Assembly: GCA_022494885.1 (NCBI GenBank)
Contig: JAGVSM010001409.1
Coordinates: 310,001-374,000 of the forward strand
From: Micrasema longulum
Lineage: Eukaryota; Arthropoda; Insecta; Trichoptera; Brachycentridae
Direction of reading: 5' to 3'
DNA: 64,000 nt
Shown here: piece after piece, positions 11,308 to 22,284 of the stretch
Layout of the letters: each line of letters begins with the position of its first letter
How positions within the stretch are numbered: the stretch's first letter is position 1
Made by a program: the position numbers and the translations under genes
Notes under the pieces: generated by a model
The model's database searches: none
Told to the model about the DNA's origin: nothing
What the model saw: the letters and a program-made list of their open reading frames with translations, nothing else

Positions 11308-12512
11308 CGAGGATTGTTTGAGGGAAAGCTAGCCTAAGTAAGAAAACGCACGATTTTTGCTGTTTTTATCGTTTATTTTTTAACTTAGTCTCCTTTAAGG
11401 GCAATGCACTTATTAAGACGGCTTTCCAACTTCTTCACCCCTTCCAAAAAGTAAATTTACTTCAGCTCTTTTAAATAATGTTATGTTTCGGGCGTCCTTT
11501 CATCGTTTGTTGCAAAACGGCAATTTTTTTAGGTTTGGGAACAAGAAGAAGTCGGGGCTAGATCTGGTGAATACGGCGGGTGGTCGATCATTTCGTAGCC
11601 TAATTGGTTCAATTTTGCCTGCACGATGGCCGATCTGTGAGCGGGTGCGTTGTCGCGATGGAAGATAACTTTTTGCGAGCCAAACCAGGGCGTTTTTTCT
11701 TCAACTCAGCGTGAAAACGGTCCCATAAAACTGCGTAGTAATCTCCAGTTATTATTTTACCCTTTTGTGAGTAACCAATAAGAATAATGCTTTTCGCATA
11801 CTAAAAAAACAGTCACTATCACCTTATCGTCTGATCGGGTTGTCTTTGTCTTCTTCGGTGGGCCTATGGCGCGTTTTCTCCACTGCTTGGACTGTTCCTT
11901 CGGATCACGTTTTACCTTCGCCAAAAGCTTCTCCGAATCCGTACTACGTGTGCGTTATTGGTCGATAGTGAGCAAACGCGGCACCCATCACGTGGATAGC
12001 TTTTTCATATTCAAATGTTTGTGTATAATGGCGTGTACACGCTCAGTTGATATATTTGCAGCCTCTGCTAGCTCACGGATTTTGATTGGACGGTTTGCCA
12101 TAATTTTGTTGACGATTTCTGGTGTAGTGACAATATTTGAGAGCCCGGGTGGTCACCATCAAAAAAATTCGTACGACCACGAACAAATTCAGCTTTCCAA
12201 AATTTAACAGTTGTTAGCGACGCCGACGGTGTAAACTTGCCATAGACAGCATCCAGTTCGGCTTTGATTTCTGAATTGTTTTTACCTTTCTCGTGAAGGA
12301 GCTTAATCACTGAACGATATTTGACTTTTTCTATTTTTCACAAAACACACAAGTTGTTTGCTTGCTATGTCCGTAAAAACCAAACTGATTGTTTTTTTGC
12401 TTTAAATTTTGACATGAGTCATGTCTTGGATGGCTTATGTCAAAACCAATATGGCGTTCGTTGTCACGTAACCGCCATCTATCGAAGGCTAGCTTTCCGT
12501 CGACGACCCTCG
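11308..12512 (-). mobile_element. mariner element 1 with TIRs
   Basis: The terminal inverted repeats are recognisable: left CGAGGATTGTTTGAGGG then AAAGCTAGCC, right (reverse complement) CGAGGGTCGTCGACGG then AAAGCTAGCC. TA dinucleotides flank both ends (11306-11307, 12513-12514). The 1.2-kb length and an internal transposase remnant on the minus strand are right for a Tc1/mariner element of the mariner group. Confidence 0.85.
11385..12334 (-). pseudogene. mariner transposase, degenerate
   Basis: Reading the minus strand, the N-terminal helix-turn-helix part (SVIKLLHEKGKNNSEIK, then AEFVRGRTNF) is clear. The linker WVPRLL, the block DNAPAH, the block HPPYSPDLAP and the C-terminal CIALKGD before the stop all match mariner transposases of about 340 residues. 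The frame is broken several times (after the GRT region, around 11870, and after DLAP). The initiator codon appears mutated to ATA at 12332-12334, and the third catalytic aspartate position after DLAP is disrupted. It cannot encode an active enzyme. Confidence 0.8.
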
Positions 12513-12514
12513 TA

Positions 12515-13425
12515 CATGTATTTTTTATTCATCGTGTTTTACGCATTATTCCTTTTAAAATTAAACATACGAGTACATCCCTGCATTTAAGTATTTTCAA
12601 TATTAAAATAACTAATTTAAAAATAAACGAAATCTATTTTCGCATTTGATCAAGTTGTTTTCTTCCCGATCTTCACATCAGTCTTTCACGTAATTCATCT
12701 GATCTGCTAAGGTAGCCCAAAATAAATATTTGAAATATGTACCTCTCATAATACAATGCGTCTGTTTACTGTTCACGCTGGCAATGATTGATTTGAAAAT
12801 CTGAGAGTGCTCTGAATGTTTGAATAGTGTTGATTTTTCTTTTATTTTCAGAAACACCATGACGACACGTACTATTAAATATATTGCGCATTCTGGGTAT
12901 TTTAGGCGTCTTCATTCGAAAATACACACTTCACATATAATCTTTTGCCGTACTTGCGACATTTAAACATTAAATATTGTAAAACGAACTGCGTGTCTAT
13001 TATACACGAGCATCTTTCTTCATCCGTAGATTTGAAGAAAGCACGGAAACTTGTTATATCTCAACAAATTGATTGACTTTTCATTCTCACGTCGAGAGAA
13101 CATGTGACTTTACACTAAAGATTTTGGGTTTTATTCTCCGAATTCGCAGGGTTGTCGAGAATCCCAGTACACTCAGAATCCTGTACAACTTGTTGCTTTG
13201 GACCAGACTTCATAGTGCCTCAGTGATATAGAGCCCTCACGAGGCGAGATATTCTCTCATGTTCGAGAGGGTTCAGAAAAAAATTCTGAGGGATCTCTAA
13301 TGGGGGAGTATTTATTTATTTGATTTTTTAATTCATATAAAGATACATATTACAAAAAAATAAATAACGTATCGCTAACTATATTAGTATGATAGTTATT
13401 CACTATATTTCTCTCGGAACTCGGG
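12515..13425. other. Non-coding; weak tRNA-like segment at 13215-13275
   Basis: Mostly nothing recognised. At 13216-13275 an A-box-like tgcctcagtgatatagagc is followed by gagggttcag at roughly tRNA spacing, perhaps an old SINE. A small hairpin (ctttcttca / tgaagaaag) sits at about 13013-13041. Confidence 0.3.
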
Positions 13426-13429
13426 ACCA

Positions 13430-13745
13430 ACAGTTTGCAACTTAGAAGAGATGGGTTCACACTGATCTATTTTTACAAGCTGATAAGAAATTTTATCGAG
13501 ATCTCGGCCATTTTAGAGAGTATACATTTTTATGTTCCTGATTGTTATCTCCGACAGCGTCATCACATATTGTTTTACCTGCCGACTTCCAGAACTAACC
13601 TGCCTCTGGCTATGCCGATTGGAAGATTAGTCAGGTTTCTGAACATTATCACTTTGGAGATCGGCATCTTTCACATCAGTAAAGCTATGTCTAAGAGGCA
13701 AATACATTTGCTATTAAAGAGTATTATAACTAAATAATGTCGAAC
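13430..13745 (+). pseudogene. LINE ORF2 C-terminus (Jockey/CR1-like)
   Basis: The open stretch has the typical last part of non-LTR reverse-transcriptase proteins: LQLRRDGFTLIYFYKLIRN, then FYVPDCYLRQRHHILFYLP, then SRTNLPLAMPIGRLVRF. This order (short helical start, FYVP, LFxxP, RTN, small-residue/proline turn) recurs on the minus strand at 39.48-39.70 kb. The reverse-transcriptase catalytic domain is absent. It is a 5'-truncated dead copy. Confidence 0.65.
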
Positions 13746-14223
13746 CGTCGCTCAAGGGTTCCTGGTTTGATATGTTGTCCCCACGTTGTCCCAATATAAC
13801 GGCATAAATATTTTATGTTATTTTGGTAAATAAATGAATTCGAATTTTACTTATGTTCATGAGATAGTGCTAAATAAAAAAATGCTTATGCATGTAAAAT
13901 TTATCAATTAAGTATAAAATAATAAGCTATATTGATACTCGTACGATTATAAAAATGTACGTGTCAATAAAGGCGGTAATGTAAATAAACGTACGATAAT
14001 TGAGAAATATGGTTTAAAAGACTAGCGGCAATTGGACACACATTCACAAGAACGCGAATAATGTTTATTTTTGTAAGTACACAATCAAATGGAAATATAT
14101 TTATATTTTACCGTACGAGCCACAATTATTATACTATTTATTGATAAGACTTTGTGGAATGACATTGCAAATATTAAATAATTACAAAATCTTACACAAC
14201 GCGCTTCGGATATGTAGTATAAT
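13746..14223. other. Non-coding, nothing recognised
   Basis: AT-rich sequence with no supported feature. Confidence 0.5.
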
Positions 14224-15084
14224 TGTAACGGACGGTTAGAAATATGAATAAAATATGCAATAATATACTCGTAGTTAGGGCCACCGGTATCTGTAGGCTA
14301 AATGTTGGAACTACAATAAAGGATGAATATTCCACTTTCGGGTCTGACTTTAGCGATACCGGGGTACTATAGAGTAGAAATTTGTGTTGCAGGCCCTAAA
14401 AAGGGCCTGAAGCTAGATGTTTGACCAATTATTGCCCTGGGATTTGCATTTGTGTAAACGAGACTAAGGACTGCCTTAAAAAGGCATTTGTAAACGAGAC
14501 TAAGGACTGCCTTAAAAAAGGCATTTTTTGTAAACGAGACTAATGTTTGCCTTTAGAAAGGCATTTTTGTAATTGATGTGGCGCGTGCGGCGGCTCCCAA
14601 CAAAGTGACAGAGCCGAGCGCCGGCACCTCCCTATATGCACTTTGGGGGAAGCGCGCCGGCCGGGTATAGTGGGAGCGGTATTTCCCCCCCCACTCCCGT
14701 ATTAGCCTAACGCCGGTTCGGACGCAGGTAGCGGGAGCCCGCAACACGCCCTATATAATGTGTACATTTTAAATAATAAATATTGAGTTCGCTTCGAGAC
14801 ATCACGTTAGTCAGATCGTTTCATTTCGTCACCCCGCCCGACATCCCGCTCTACTACTGGATCTACACCTTGGACTTGACCATTGCTTCACCCCAGGACT
14901 ACGAACCACCGACCTACGCAGTGACACCGGACTTGAGAGGGATTTCGAGACTTCATAACTTTCGGGATTTACGACCCCGAGAGCGACGATGGCAGCGAGA
15001 CACGGCCAACACCTACCCCTTGCTACAGGATTGTGGAATACAGTCCAAACTGTTACTTGTACAGTACAGTATAGTACAATAACA
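14224..15084 (+). mobile_element. LTR-like block (possible solo LTR)
   Basis: The block starts TGTAACGG, contains tandem hairpin units, and then a GC-rich promoter-like stretch ending in CCCTATATAATG (TATA box near 14751-14758). AATAAAT follows shortly at about 14774, then a GC-rich tail up to an ACA end. TATA, a close AATAAA and a GC-rich downstream part resemble U3-R-U5 of a gypsy-type LTR. No target-site duplication, primer-binding site or internal region was found, so the boundaries and the call are uncertain. A 99-codon ORF at 14783-15082 has no recognised domain. Confidence 0.4.
14450..14575 (+). repeat. Three tandem units, each with a hairpin
   Basis: About 38-bp units of gtaaacgagactaagg type followed by tgccttaaaaaggca occur three times in a row, the third with substitutions. 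Each unit ends in an inverted repeat TGCCTT/AAGGCA. A related hairpin (ggccctaaaaagggcc) lies just upstream at about 14393. The array sits upstream of the TATA box of the LTR-like block, where enhancer or terminator-like repeats would be placed. Confidence 0.75.
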
Positions 15085-15149
15085 TGTTATGTTTGTATTT
15101 TCACCTGATGATGGATAATACAAAATCATTTTTGTATTCTTCCCCTGTC

Positions 15150-15500
15150 CCTCTATCCGTTTTATTCAGGATCGGGCCTTTTTGCACGAAAGCGCCAGGG
15201 TCTTCTGTCCTGGATTGTCATAACAGGAACATCTTGGGCCGCCAACTCCTTCTCAATATTAGACGACAATGTTGCTAGGGGTCTGCCTCTACCACTATGT
15301 TTAGTTGGGATGATGAGTGCACTTCTTACTGAATAGTCTCATCTCTACGCATGACGTGATCATACAATCTCACCCGGCTTTATTTAAGATTTTCAGTTAT
15401 CGGTGCCTCTTTGAATGACCTTCTACATACTCATTGCGGATTATGTCTCTGTGTGTTACATCACCTGTCTAGCGCGCATATTCGTAAATACCCAACGCGT
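15150..15500 (-). pseudogene. RTE/BovB-type LINE C-terminal fragment
   Basis: On the minus strand the phrase TGDVTHRDIIRNEYV (about 15470-15425) is followed by parts matching the family's HVMRRDE segment and the downstream VEADP remains. This order is the conserved C-terminal tail of RTE/BovB reverse transcriptases. Several stops and frame changes break it, and no reverse-transcriptase core is present. Confidence 0.55.
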
Positions 15501-16892
15501 TATACATTCGGGATGCTTCGGTATAATATAATGTAATGTAACGGGATACGGAAATTCGTCTCCCGTACAGGATGTTTCGGAATCAATCGGACACTCGTCA
15601 TTAATAATTAGCATTGTTCAATTTCGTAACGCCACAAAATCGCCCATTAGTAGTGCCTTCTAACGTCACCATTTTCGTTTTCACTGTAGTATATCAGCCA
15701 CGCCATAAATCTATTCTTATTCTGACTGATGTCACCGCGACCTGAGAATATCTATTGTGACAGGTCTCCGTGAATAATTCTCGCCCTCTAAGCCCAGGTC
15801 TTTAAAGAGTCTGACTACTGTGTGGAAGGCGAGAGTTCTCATTTTGCTAAATCTCCCCCTCCAAGCCCAGAGCCGTTAAGTATCTGGCTATTGGGTAGGG
15901 GGCGAGCTCTTTAACTTCCTCAGGTTTAACCGATGGTCCCCCGAAGATGCGGCTTCTTTTGTAAAGTAAAGCACCATATTCACATAGACTGTGTATAGGT
16001 GTTTCCTCATCTACACTGCAGAACTTACATCTAGAAGTTTCGGACAGGTTCATTCTGGAGAGCTCTGAGCGGGCTCTAGTGATAACCTTCCCTTGATTTC
16101 GACTAAGCTTTATTAGGTCGAAAACCCTTGCGTGTGTTTTTTTCTTGGTTCCCTCTTGTGGTGCTGACCAGGTACTTTTTTCCTGAGCATTATGTTCTGC
16201 TTCCTGGCCCATGACCTAAGTTTATTACAAAGAGCACATTTAGGCAACCTACAGTAGGGCTCAGGGCCTATTGGAGCTGTTTCAGCTTCCAGCGCAGCCT
16301 TGGCAATTCATCAGCTGCCTCGTTATCGTCGATGTTTGAGTGTCCAGGTACCCAAAACAATGTTATATTGTTACACTCACCTACACAATTAAGCGCCTGT
16401 AAGCATTCTAAGGTTAATGTAAATTTGATCTCGACCGATCTCGGTGCTTTTATAGCAGTCTCACTGTCCGAGAAAATAAAAATCCTTTTGTTTTTGTATT
16501 GTCTGTGCAAATTTTCATGTGCGCAGGCATAGACGGCGTAGAATTTCGTTTGGAAGACAGGGAGATAGAGCCCTAGGCTAGTGGAAAATCTTTTAGAGGT
16601 CTAACTCCGAGCTGGGATATCATTTTTGGAGCCGTCGGTGTACCACACGATGTCTCCTTCCCCGTAGGGTAGGTTAGGGCTATCGGGCAGCCATTGCTCC
16701 CTATCGTGTATGCACCTTAATGAGCTTCCATAAATGTCTTACAAAGAACTTTGGTTTGTTTCGATTATTACTGGGATGGATTTTGTGTCAAGTATATCTA
16801 TCCGACACGTCTGCTATTCACAAAGCCACTTTGGGTGGATTCCGGAACATCCCGAACAGGTAACGCGTCGAGTATTTACGAATATTTTCATG
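15476..16892. repeat. Inverted flanking repeats around the I-like LINE fragment
   Basis: The sequence attcgtaaataccc...cgcgtta...ttcgggatgcttcgg at 15480-15523 recurs inverted at 16845-16887 with roughly 80% identity by eye. The two copies bracket the LINE fragment described next. They may be termini of an unrecognised element or two independent insertions. Confidence 0.4.
15780..16760 (-). pseudogene. I-like LINE ORF2 C-terminus with RNase H
   Basis: The minus strand encodes an RNase H domain: IFIFSDSETAIKA with the catalytic aspartate, then a helix and VPGHSNIDDNEAAD with the last catalytic aspartate (ORF 16268-16510). Downstream (15847-16212) is the usual C-terminal cysteine motif CKFCSVDEETPIHSLCE and a tail ending LTALGLEGE. 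RNase H in a LINE marks the I/R1-type groups. Frameshifts and stops separate the two ORFs and the reverse transcriptase is missing. The last roughly 22 codons are duplicated in tandem (15780-15846). Confidence 0.75.
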
Positions 16893-16894
16893 GA

Positions 16895-17344
16895 AACTAC
16901 TATATGATGAAGTAGCGTAAATAAATCAAATCTACTTGTGTGTGGTCTAAAAAAACAAATTTATCGTTCATTTGATACGTATATTTTCAATTTGACTGCG
17001 GCGCGGCGTCGCTATCTTACTTCATATTTTTTACGTTCCACAGATAACTTTGTGGTACTGTACATAGTCTGGATTATTTTTTCTTTCTGCGTATTAAAAA
17101 TACCAACGCTACCACCAGTTTACAGCAGGAGATTTTTCCGGATAACTTTACGAGGTAACAAAATATATTTATTATGTACGTCGTTTTTTTAATATTTTTA
17201 ATTTCTCACGGAAACTTAAGACGCTATCTATGTTAAAAGTTCTTTGTTCCACTTCAAAAATATTATTATAAAAAAATAAAGATTAATAATGACCCAGAAT
17301 AACATCACCAGCATTATTTAATTGAACTTTAATTGTCATTATTT
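16895..17344. other. Non-coding, nothing recognised
   Basis: An 84-codon ORF at 16938-17192 shows no domain. Confidence 0.5.
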
Positions 17345-18850
17345 CATCATCATCATTCCATGCCCGCTCCCTAGTTGGAGCATATGGTATCCACAAAGAG
17401 CCTCCATGCATCTCTATCGGCTGCCAACTCCTTTGCGTCCTCCCAAGTCATGTTCTCGTCCCGAAGTTCTGACATAAACTGCCGGCGAACAGTCAGCAGT
17501 GGACGTCCAGGACGTCAAGAACCTGATGCCTTGTAAAATAGGCAAGCATGGTTAAGGCTCTCAGGAGGCATCCGCAGTACATAGCCAAGCCAACCGTATC
17601 GCCTCTGCTTGATGACAGTTGTCACCGGAGTTTGCTGCGTTCGTTCTCTTATTACTTAATTCCGCACAAAGTCAAACCACCGCATACCCAAGATTCTTCT
17701 GAGACACCTATTCTCAAAACTCAGTATTTTGCTGTTTTGGGCCCTAGTAAGGTGCCACGATTCGCATCCATAGAGGAGAATAGTTGTTGTGCAGGCGTTA
17801 TATAGGCGGCATTTGGTTTTCACTGAGTAAATATCCGATGTCCAGACAGCCTTCATACTGTTGAATGTGGCACCTGCTACTCCTAACCGCACTCGCAGTA
17901 CTTTTTGAAAGCTGCCATATTCTGTAACATACTCCCAGGTATTTGAAACTTTCGACCCTTTCAATGATTTGGTTTGATAGAGTCAGGGGATTTTGAGCAT
18001 CAAGGCACGAAGTATCACACAGTACATGGGTTTTTGCAATATTGATTTTAAACCCATGCATGCGGAGTACCTATTTAGCTTATCTACAGTGACCTGAAAA
18101 CCCCCGACTGAATCGTCAATTATAACCGCATCATCGGCATACTCTAGGTCGCAGAGTTTTTGAAAGGGGGAGATAGATATTCCTCGATCTAGTGGAATTG
18201 ACTTTCTAAGGATTAAGTCCAGAAGGATTATCAAAGGAACGGTGCAAGGACGCAACCTTGGCGAACTCCGGTGGTGACCTCAAACCAATCTGTGACGACA
18301 TCGTTAATTCTGATTCGGCATTCGCTACTTGAGTGAAGGGCTTTAATAAGTTCGATTAGTTTTATAGGCATTCCATATGCTTCTAGTATTTTCCAGAGTG
18401 TAGGTCTGTGCGGCCTATCAAACGCTTTTCCGTAATCTACGAAGCACATAGCCAAGGAACTATTAAGTTCCTTGTTCTCCTGTAGAATACAGCGAATTTT
18501 GTGAATACGATCCTCACATGAACTACCAGGTAGGAAACCCGCTTGGTTCTCTCTTAATACTCGCATAACTGGTCCTCGAACTCTTTGCAGTATTATGTAT
18601 GCAAGTCCTTTTCCCGGTACACTAAGTAGCGTGATGCCACGATAGTCATCACAGTTTAATGGATCACCCTTTTTATGCAATGCGGTGATCTCCCCGTTTA
18701 CCCAGTCTTTTGGGCACCTCTCTTGTTCCCACACTTTGGTCATTAGTTGGTGTATAGGGCCAATAATGCCCGTGATGCTGTTTTTGAGAAATTCCGAGTG
18801 TATGTCGGCAACTCTTGGTGTTGTTCCATTTTATTCCATTTTTATTTATA
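17345..18850 (-). pseudogene. RTE-type LINE reverse transcriptase
   Basis: The minus strand carries the reverse-transcriptase core over about 18750-17650. WVNGEITALHKKGDP and DDYRGITLLSVPGK come first, then QAGFLPGSSCEDRI, FVDYGKAFDRP, TTGVRQGCVLAPFL and LEYADDAVIID, with the catalytic YADD intact at about 18128-18140. The connection part (FKYLGV, CTTTILLYGCESW, RCLRRILGM) follows. The tail on the minus strand is (GAT)n. Frameshifts split it into several ORFs (18743-18231, 18255-17983, 18061-17798, 17964-17656), and the endonuclease is missing. Confidence 0.9.
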
Positions 18851-18861
18851 ATTTTCATTCA

Positions 18862-18925
18862 AGTAAAATGCAGCACCACCAAGAAATGTCAATAGAAAAA
18901 CTCAATCTATTAATAAATTCTTGTT
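18862..18925. repeat. Short dispersed repeat, copy 1
   Basis: The segment aaaatgcagcaccaccaag through tcaatctattaat matches 31516-31562, where it reads aaaatgcagttccgccaat through aaatctattaat. The family and borders are unknown. Confidence 0.5.
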
Positions 18926-19324
18926 ACTTATATGACGTCTGAATGATTATTTCGCATTTGTTCAGTGAATCCTGATCTATGCAAGCCTCTCCCGCGTGAA
19001 CTAGAATTGCATAATATCTTTGGAATGTGTGTATCGAGCTCGACGATAGGGGGCGGAGGCGGATTGCGTAGGTCGCGGCCTTCACCCCCACCCCAGGCGG
19101 GGGCCGCCAGCCGCCAGCCGCCCCTGTATGCGGCAAAATGTAAGGCATTTCCCAGAAACTGCTCGGGATGCTCTTCGTGCTAAGTTTCCACAATTAATTT
19201 TGTTTTCGCTATTTTCAAGAAAATTTGGGGAAGTTTCCAAGAATTTTAGCCGCCTTTGTTTGAAACAAATGGCCTGAAAGGGGATTTAATGCAAAGCATA
19301 TAGGTGAGTCGTCGTACCCCTCCC
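18926..19324. other. Spacer with a GC-rich core at 19035-19130
   Basis: A C/G-rich core (gggggcggaggcgg, ccgccagccgccagccgcc) stands out from AT-rich surroundings. No gene, TATA or initiator is evident. Confidence 0.35.
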
Positions 19325-19640
19325 CTGTCCACACCCAATGGTGCATAGGGCACTGAATTGGTACACTAAATGCAGCGTATATCGATCATCTGTCACATAA
19401 AGGTGAATTTATTAATTTATTTACGTGCCGAATTTATCTCCACTCGATTTCCTTATTTGGGATTTTGAACCGAGAGTATCCATCGAGTCGAAAGCAGTCT
19501 TCCAGGATTCCGGTTTTATTTCACAATCCGCCACTTATACTCGATTTCCTCATTCAGGATTTTACACTGAGAGTATCTATCGAGTCGAAAGCACTCTTTC
19601 AGGATTCCGGTTTTATTCCAAAATCCTTCTGGACACAGAA
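19325..19640 (-). repeat. SINE family A copy 3, rearranged
   Basis: The left part (acccaatggtgcataggg, gatcatctgtcacat) is followed directly by the right part (tccactcgatttccttatt), so the central tRNA-like segment is deleted. The right part then occurs twice in tandem (about 19440-19530 and 19540-19630), each running from ctcgatttcc through attccggtttta. Confidence 0.7.
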
Positions 19641-19774
19641 TACGTACTTCTTATTTATTTATTTAATCTAATATTTTTTTTTTTATTCCTGAAACAGGTT
19701 GAATGCGAATTTTATTTGCATTATTAAAATTTCATAACCTCCATTCACTAACACACAGAAGATATATATACAAC

Positions 19775-20255
19775 CAGGGCCCCGATTACAACGGGAAGTA
19801 AACAGTTATCTACATAACATTATTTTTTGGTATGTGTATTTTTGTACATACACAAATCTGGATTTCTCCCGAGGGGGAGTAGGTATATATTTTTTTTATC
19901 AATATTCCTACAGAGATGAGGTAGAATTTTTTCAAATTCAGGATTATCGTGATGACAGGTCATAAGCCCTGTAAACGCTCGAACATCGATAATCCTGAAT
20001 TTGAAAAAATTCTACCTCATCTCTGTAGGAATATTGATAAAAAAAAAAATAAAAAAAAGTTATCTACATAGTAATATTAAGTTTTCTGTGTGAAAAGCAG
20101 AATATGTATACATTTTTTTCTTCTAAACATGTTCAATTCTAGGTTACCGACGAAGATACTTTAAACGTTTGTGCAAACATACTCATGTTTGTACACAAAT
20201 ATCGATTTTCTTTATAAAGATAGCTCTGTTAACTTCCCATTGTAATCGGGTCCTG
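19775..20255. mobile_element. TIR element (family C) with internal palindrome
   Basis: The termini are inverted: left CAGGGCCCCGATTACAA then CGGGAAGT, right (reverse complement) CAGGACCCGATTACAA then TGGGAAGTTAACAG. Related sequence without both ends occurs at 32.99-33.17 kb and 58.70-59.11 kb. There is no coding capacity, so it would be a MITE. I could not find a matching target-site duplication. The centre is the 59-bp perfect inverted repeat annotated separately. Confidence 0.65.
19891..20045. repeat. Perfect 59-bp inverted repeat with a 37-bp loop
   Basis: Arms 19891-19949 and 19987-20045 are exact reverse complements by direct reading, from the T7/A7 ends through caatattcctacagag to aggattatcg. 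The loop contains gacaggtcataagccctg, a segment also present in the family C copies at 59.04 kb and 42.26 kb. Perfect identity implies recent origin or gene conversion. Confidence 0.9.
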
Positions 20256-20942
20256 AGCCTGCTTTATAAAATTGTAAACAATAGTTTTGATTCACCAGAA
20301 CGAATTAATCTTACCATGCCTCCTTCAGACCAACTGCACTGTCTGATCTTTTCTTTATAACTAACATAAAAACTAATCACCGGAAACAGTATACCACCCC
20401 TCATAAATGTTAAACATTTAACAATGATTTTTATAGTCTAGATACGAGTATATCACTCCATACAATAGGTACACAGGAGACCTAATAAGCTTGATTCAGA
20501 ATAACAGAAAATATACTTTTAAATCTTTCTTCTCGTCAGCAAATCAAATGCAATTTTACACTCCTACTTTCCTCCATTTATCCTACACCACTCCTCGTCA
20601 CTTTCCTTGTTTTTCCTTCCCACTATCTCCGTGTTTTGTCCCTATTTCTTTTATTTTAATTTATATCAAGAAATTTGTTTCGATTACTTATAATTTTATT
20701 TTTTATATTGTTTAAACCGTCGCTTTATTTTATTAAAATTAAGTGAATACATGTAATTGGATGGCAGGCCGTACTATTTGTTAGATTTAGTGACTACGTA
20801 GCTAACATTTAGCTTCTGTTTGTACTTGAAACGTTTATTTTTTAAAGTTATTAATTCCAGAGTTCAATGAACCTTTTATAAAAAATATAATACCTTTTAT
20901 AAAGAGAGACCGAACAGTAAGAATAAAAAGTAATCACAATCT
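20256..20942. other. Non-coding, nothing recognised
   Basis: The 20550-20710 part is pyrimidine-rich, like the 3' UTR at 44.6 kb, but has no A-rich tail. No gene is supported. Confidence 0.4.
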
Positions 20943-21225
20943 TCATCATCATTTCCCTTTCCGCACCCAGTGGTACATAGGGTTTTTCGATCATCTGTTA
21001 CATGAAGGTAAGGCGATCGCCTTGTGCTTCAGTTGCCAGTCTAGGAACAAAGAAATATTGCAACATCCTTTCAAATCAATATTTCACGTTTACCTTGGCA
21101 GGAATTGAACCCAGGACCTAAGGCGAACCACTACAGGAGGCGGACTTATCTCGAAAATACTCTTCCAGGGTTATGGTTCTATTTTACACACAGAACTGTA
21201 TTCTTCATCCGCCTGGACAAAGAAA
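20943..21225 (-). repeat. SINE family A copy 4
   Basis: It starts (+ strand) catcatcatttccctttcc and continues through cacccagtggtacatagg, catgaaggtaaggcgatc, the tRNA-like caggaattgaacccagg and ends near atccgcctggac. The middle right part is shortened. Confidence 0.7.
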
Positions 21226-22284
21226 TCAAGCTGTCTAGCTGCATGATATTATATACTAACTCGTGACCATTTTGCCCATACAATAATTTTTGTCTTCCCG
21301 TAAAAATGAATTTTACAAAATAAAAATTTATTTCAAGAAATAAAATGAAATCTAAACGACGGAATTTTTCTTGTGAATCTGAGTATTTTGGCACCATTTC
21401 TAATAAAAAAAACTCATATCCGCTAAAAACGAGAAAATTGTGTCAGATACCCATCAATGAGCTTTTACGAAAACTGGATTAGTAAGATATTTTTAATTTT
21501 GGCGACGTCGGGACACGTCTAAGTCGTCTTGCATTACGTGCCGATTCGCTATAATTATGATTCAAACATTTTTTAAATCCTTTTTTTTATATGATTACTT
21601 ATTATAATTATATTGAAGAACTCGTTTTAAAAACATTAAATGTCCAAAATTGGCAAAATGCTATTATTGGATTTTATTATTCTGTCCATACAATCGTTTT
21701 TTCCAATTATTTTGTAAAAAAATCATGTTTACCTCATATTCGCTGTTTATTGCAGTGTTTACTGAAAACAGCAATTGGCCGTATTCATTTGTTTGAAAAC
21801 AGCAATTGTCCACATCAACCATTCAAAATCAAAACGTAAACGTGTAAAAATGTGTCCTTTTTTTGTAAATCCGCAGTAATATTGTTATGTGTCCTTTTTT
21901 TTGTGTTCCGACATAGAGTTTTATTTGTGTGTTTGATTGTTTTGTATGATAATTTCATGTTATTTTTATTTGTATTAGAAACGCGCCGATAAACTTTTAC
22001 TTATTAAAAGTTCGGCATGATCTAGATTTTGTTATTTTTTGTCTACAAGTTTGAATAAAAAAATAAAAAAATGTTTGAATGAGCAAAAAATATCATTTAA
22101 TTAGCATTTCTACCAATATGTAGTGTCACTATTTTTCATTGTTTGATAGTTCAAAAGGTGTTCTGGATATTCTTTTTTATAGGTTTTGAGCAGTGTTTAC
22201 TGAATATTTTTACGAATCTAAGTATACAAGTTTCTGAAAAACAGCTATTTTAATTTCAAATATTCACTAATTTTTATAAGCTAT
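21226..22284. other. Non-coding, nothing recognised
   Basis: AT-rich sequence. A 14-bp direct repeat gaaaacagcaattg occurs twice at about 21763 and 21796. No gene is supported. Confidence 0.5.

Noticed and set aside
11866..12207. 113-codon + strand ORF
   Set aside because: It is the antisense of a mariner transposase on the minus strand.
14450..14575. CRISPR array
   Set aside because: Only three contiguous units without spacers, in a eukaryotic genome; it is a short tandem repeat.
14783..15082. 99-codon ORF as a gene
   Set aside because: It lies in the GC-rich part of an LTR-like block, shows no domain and ends at the block border.
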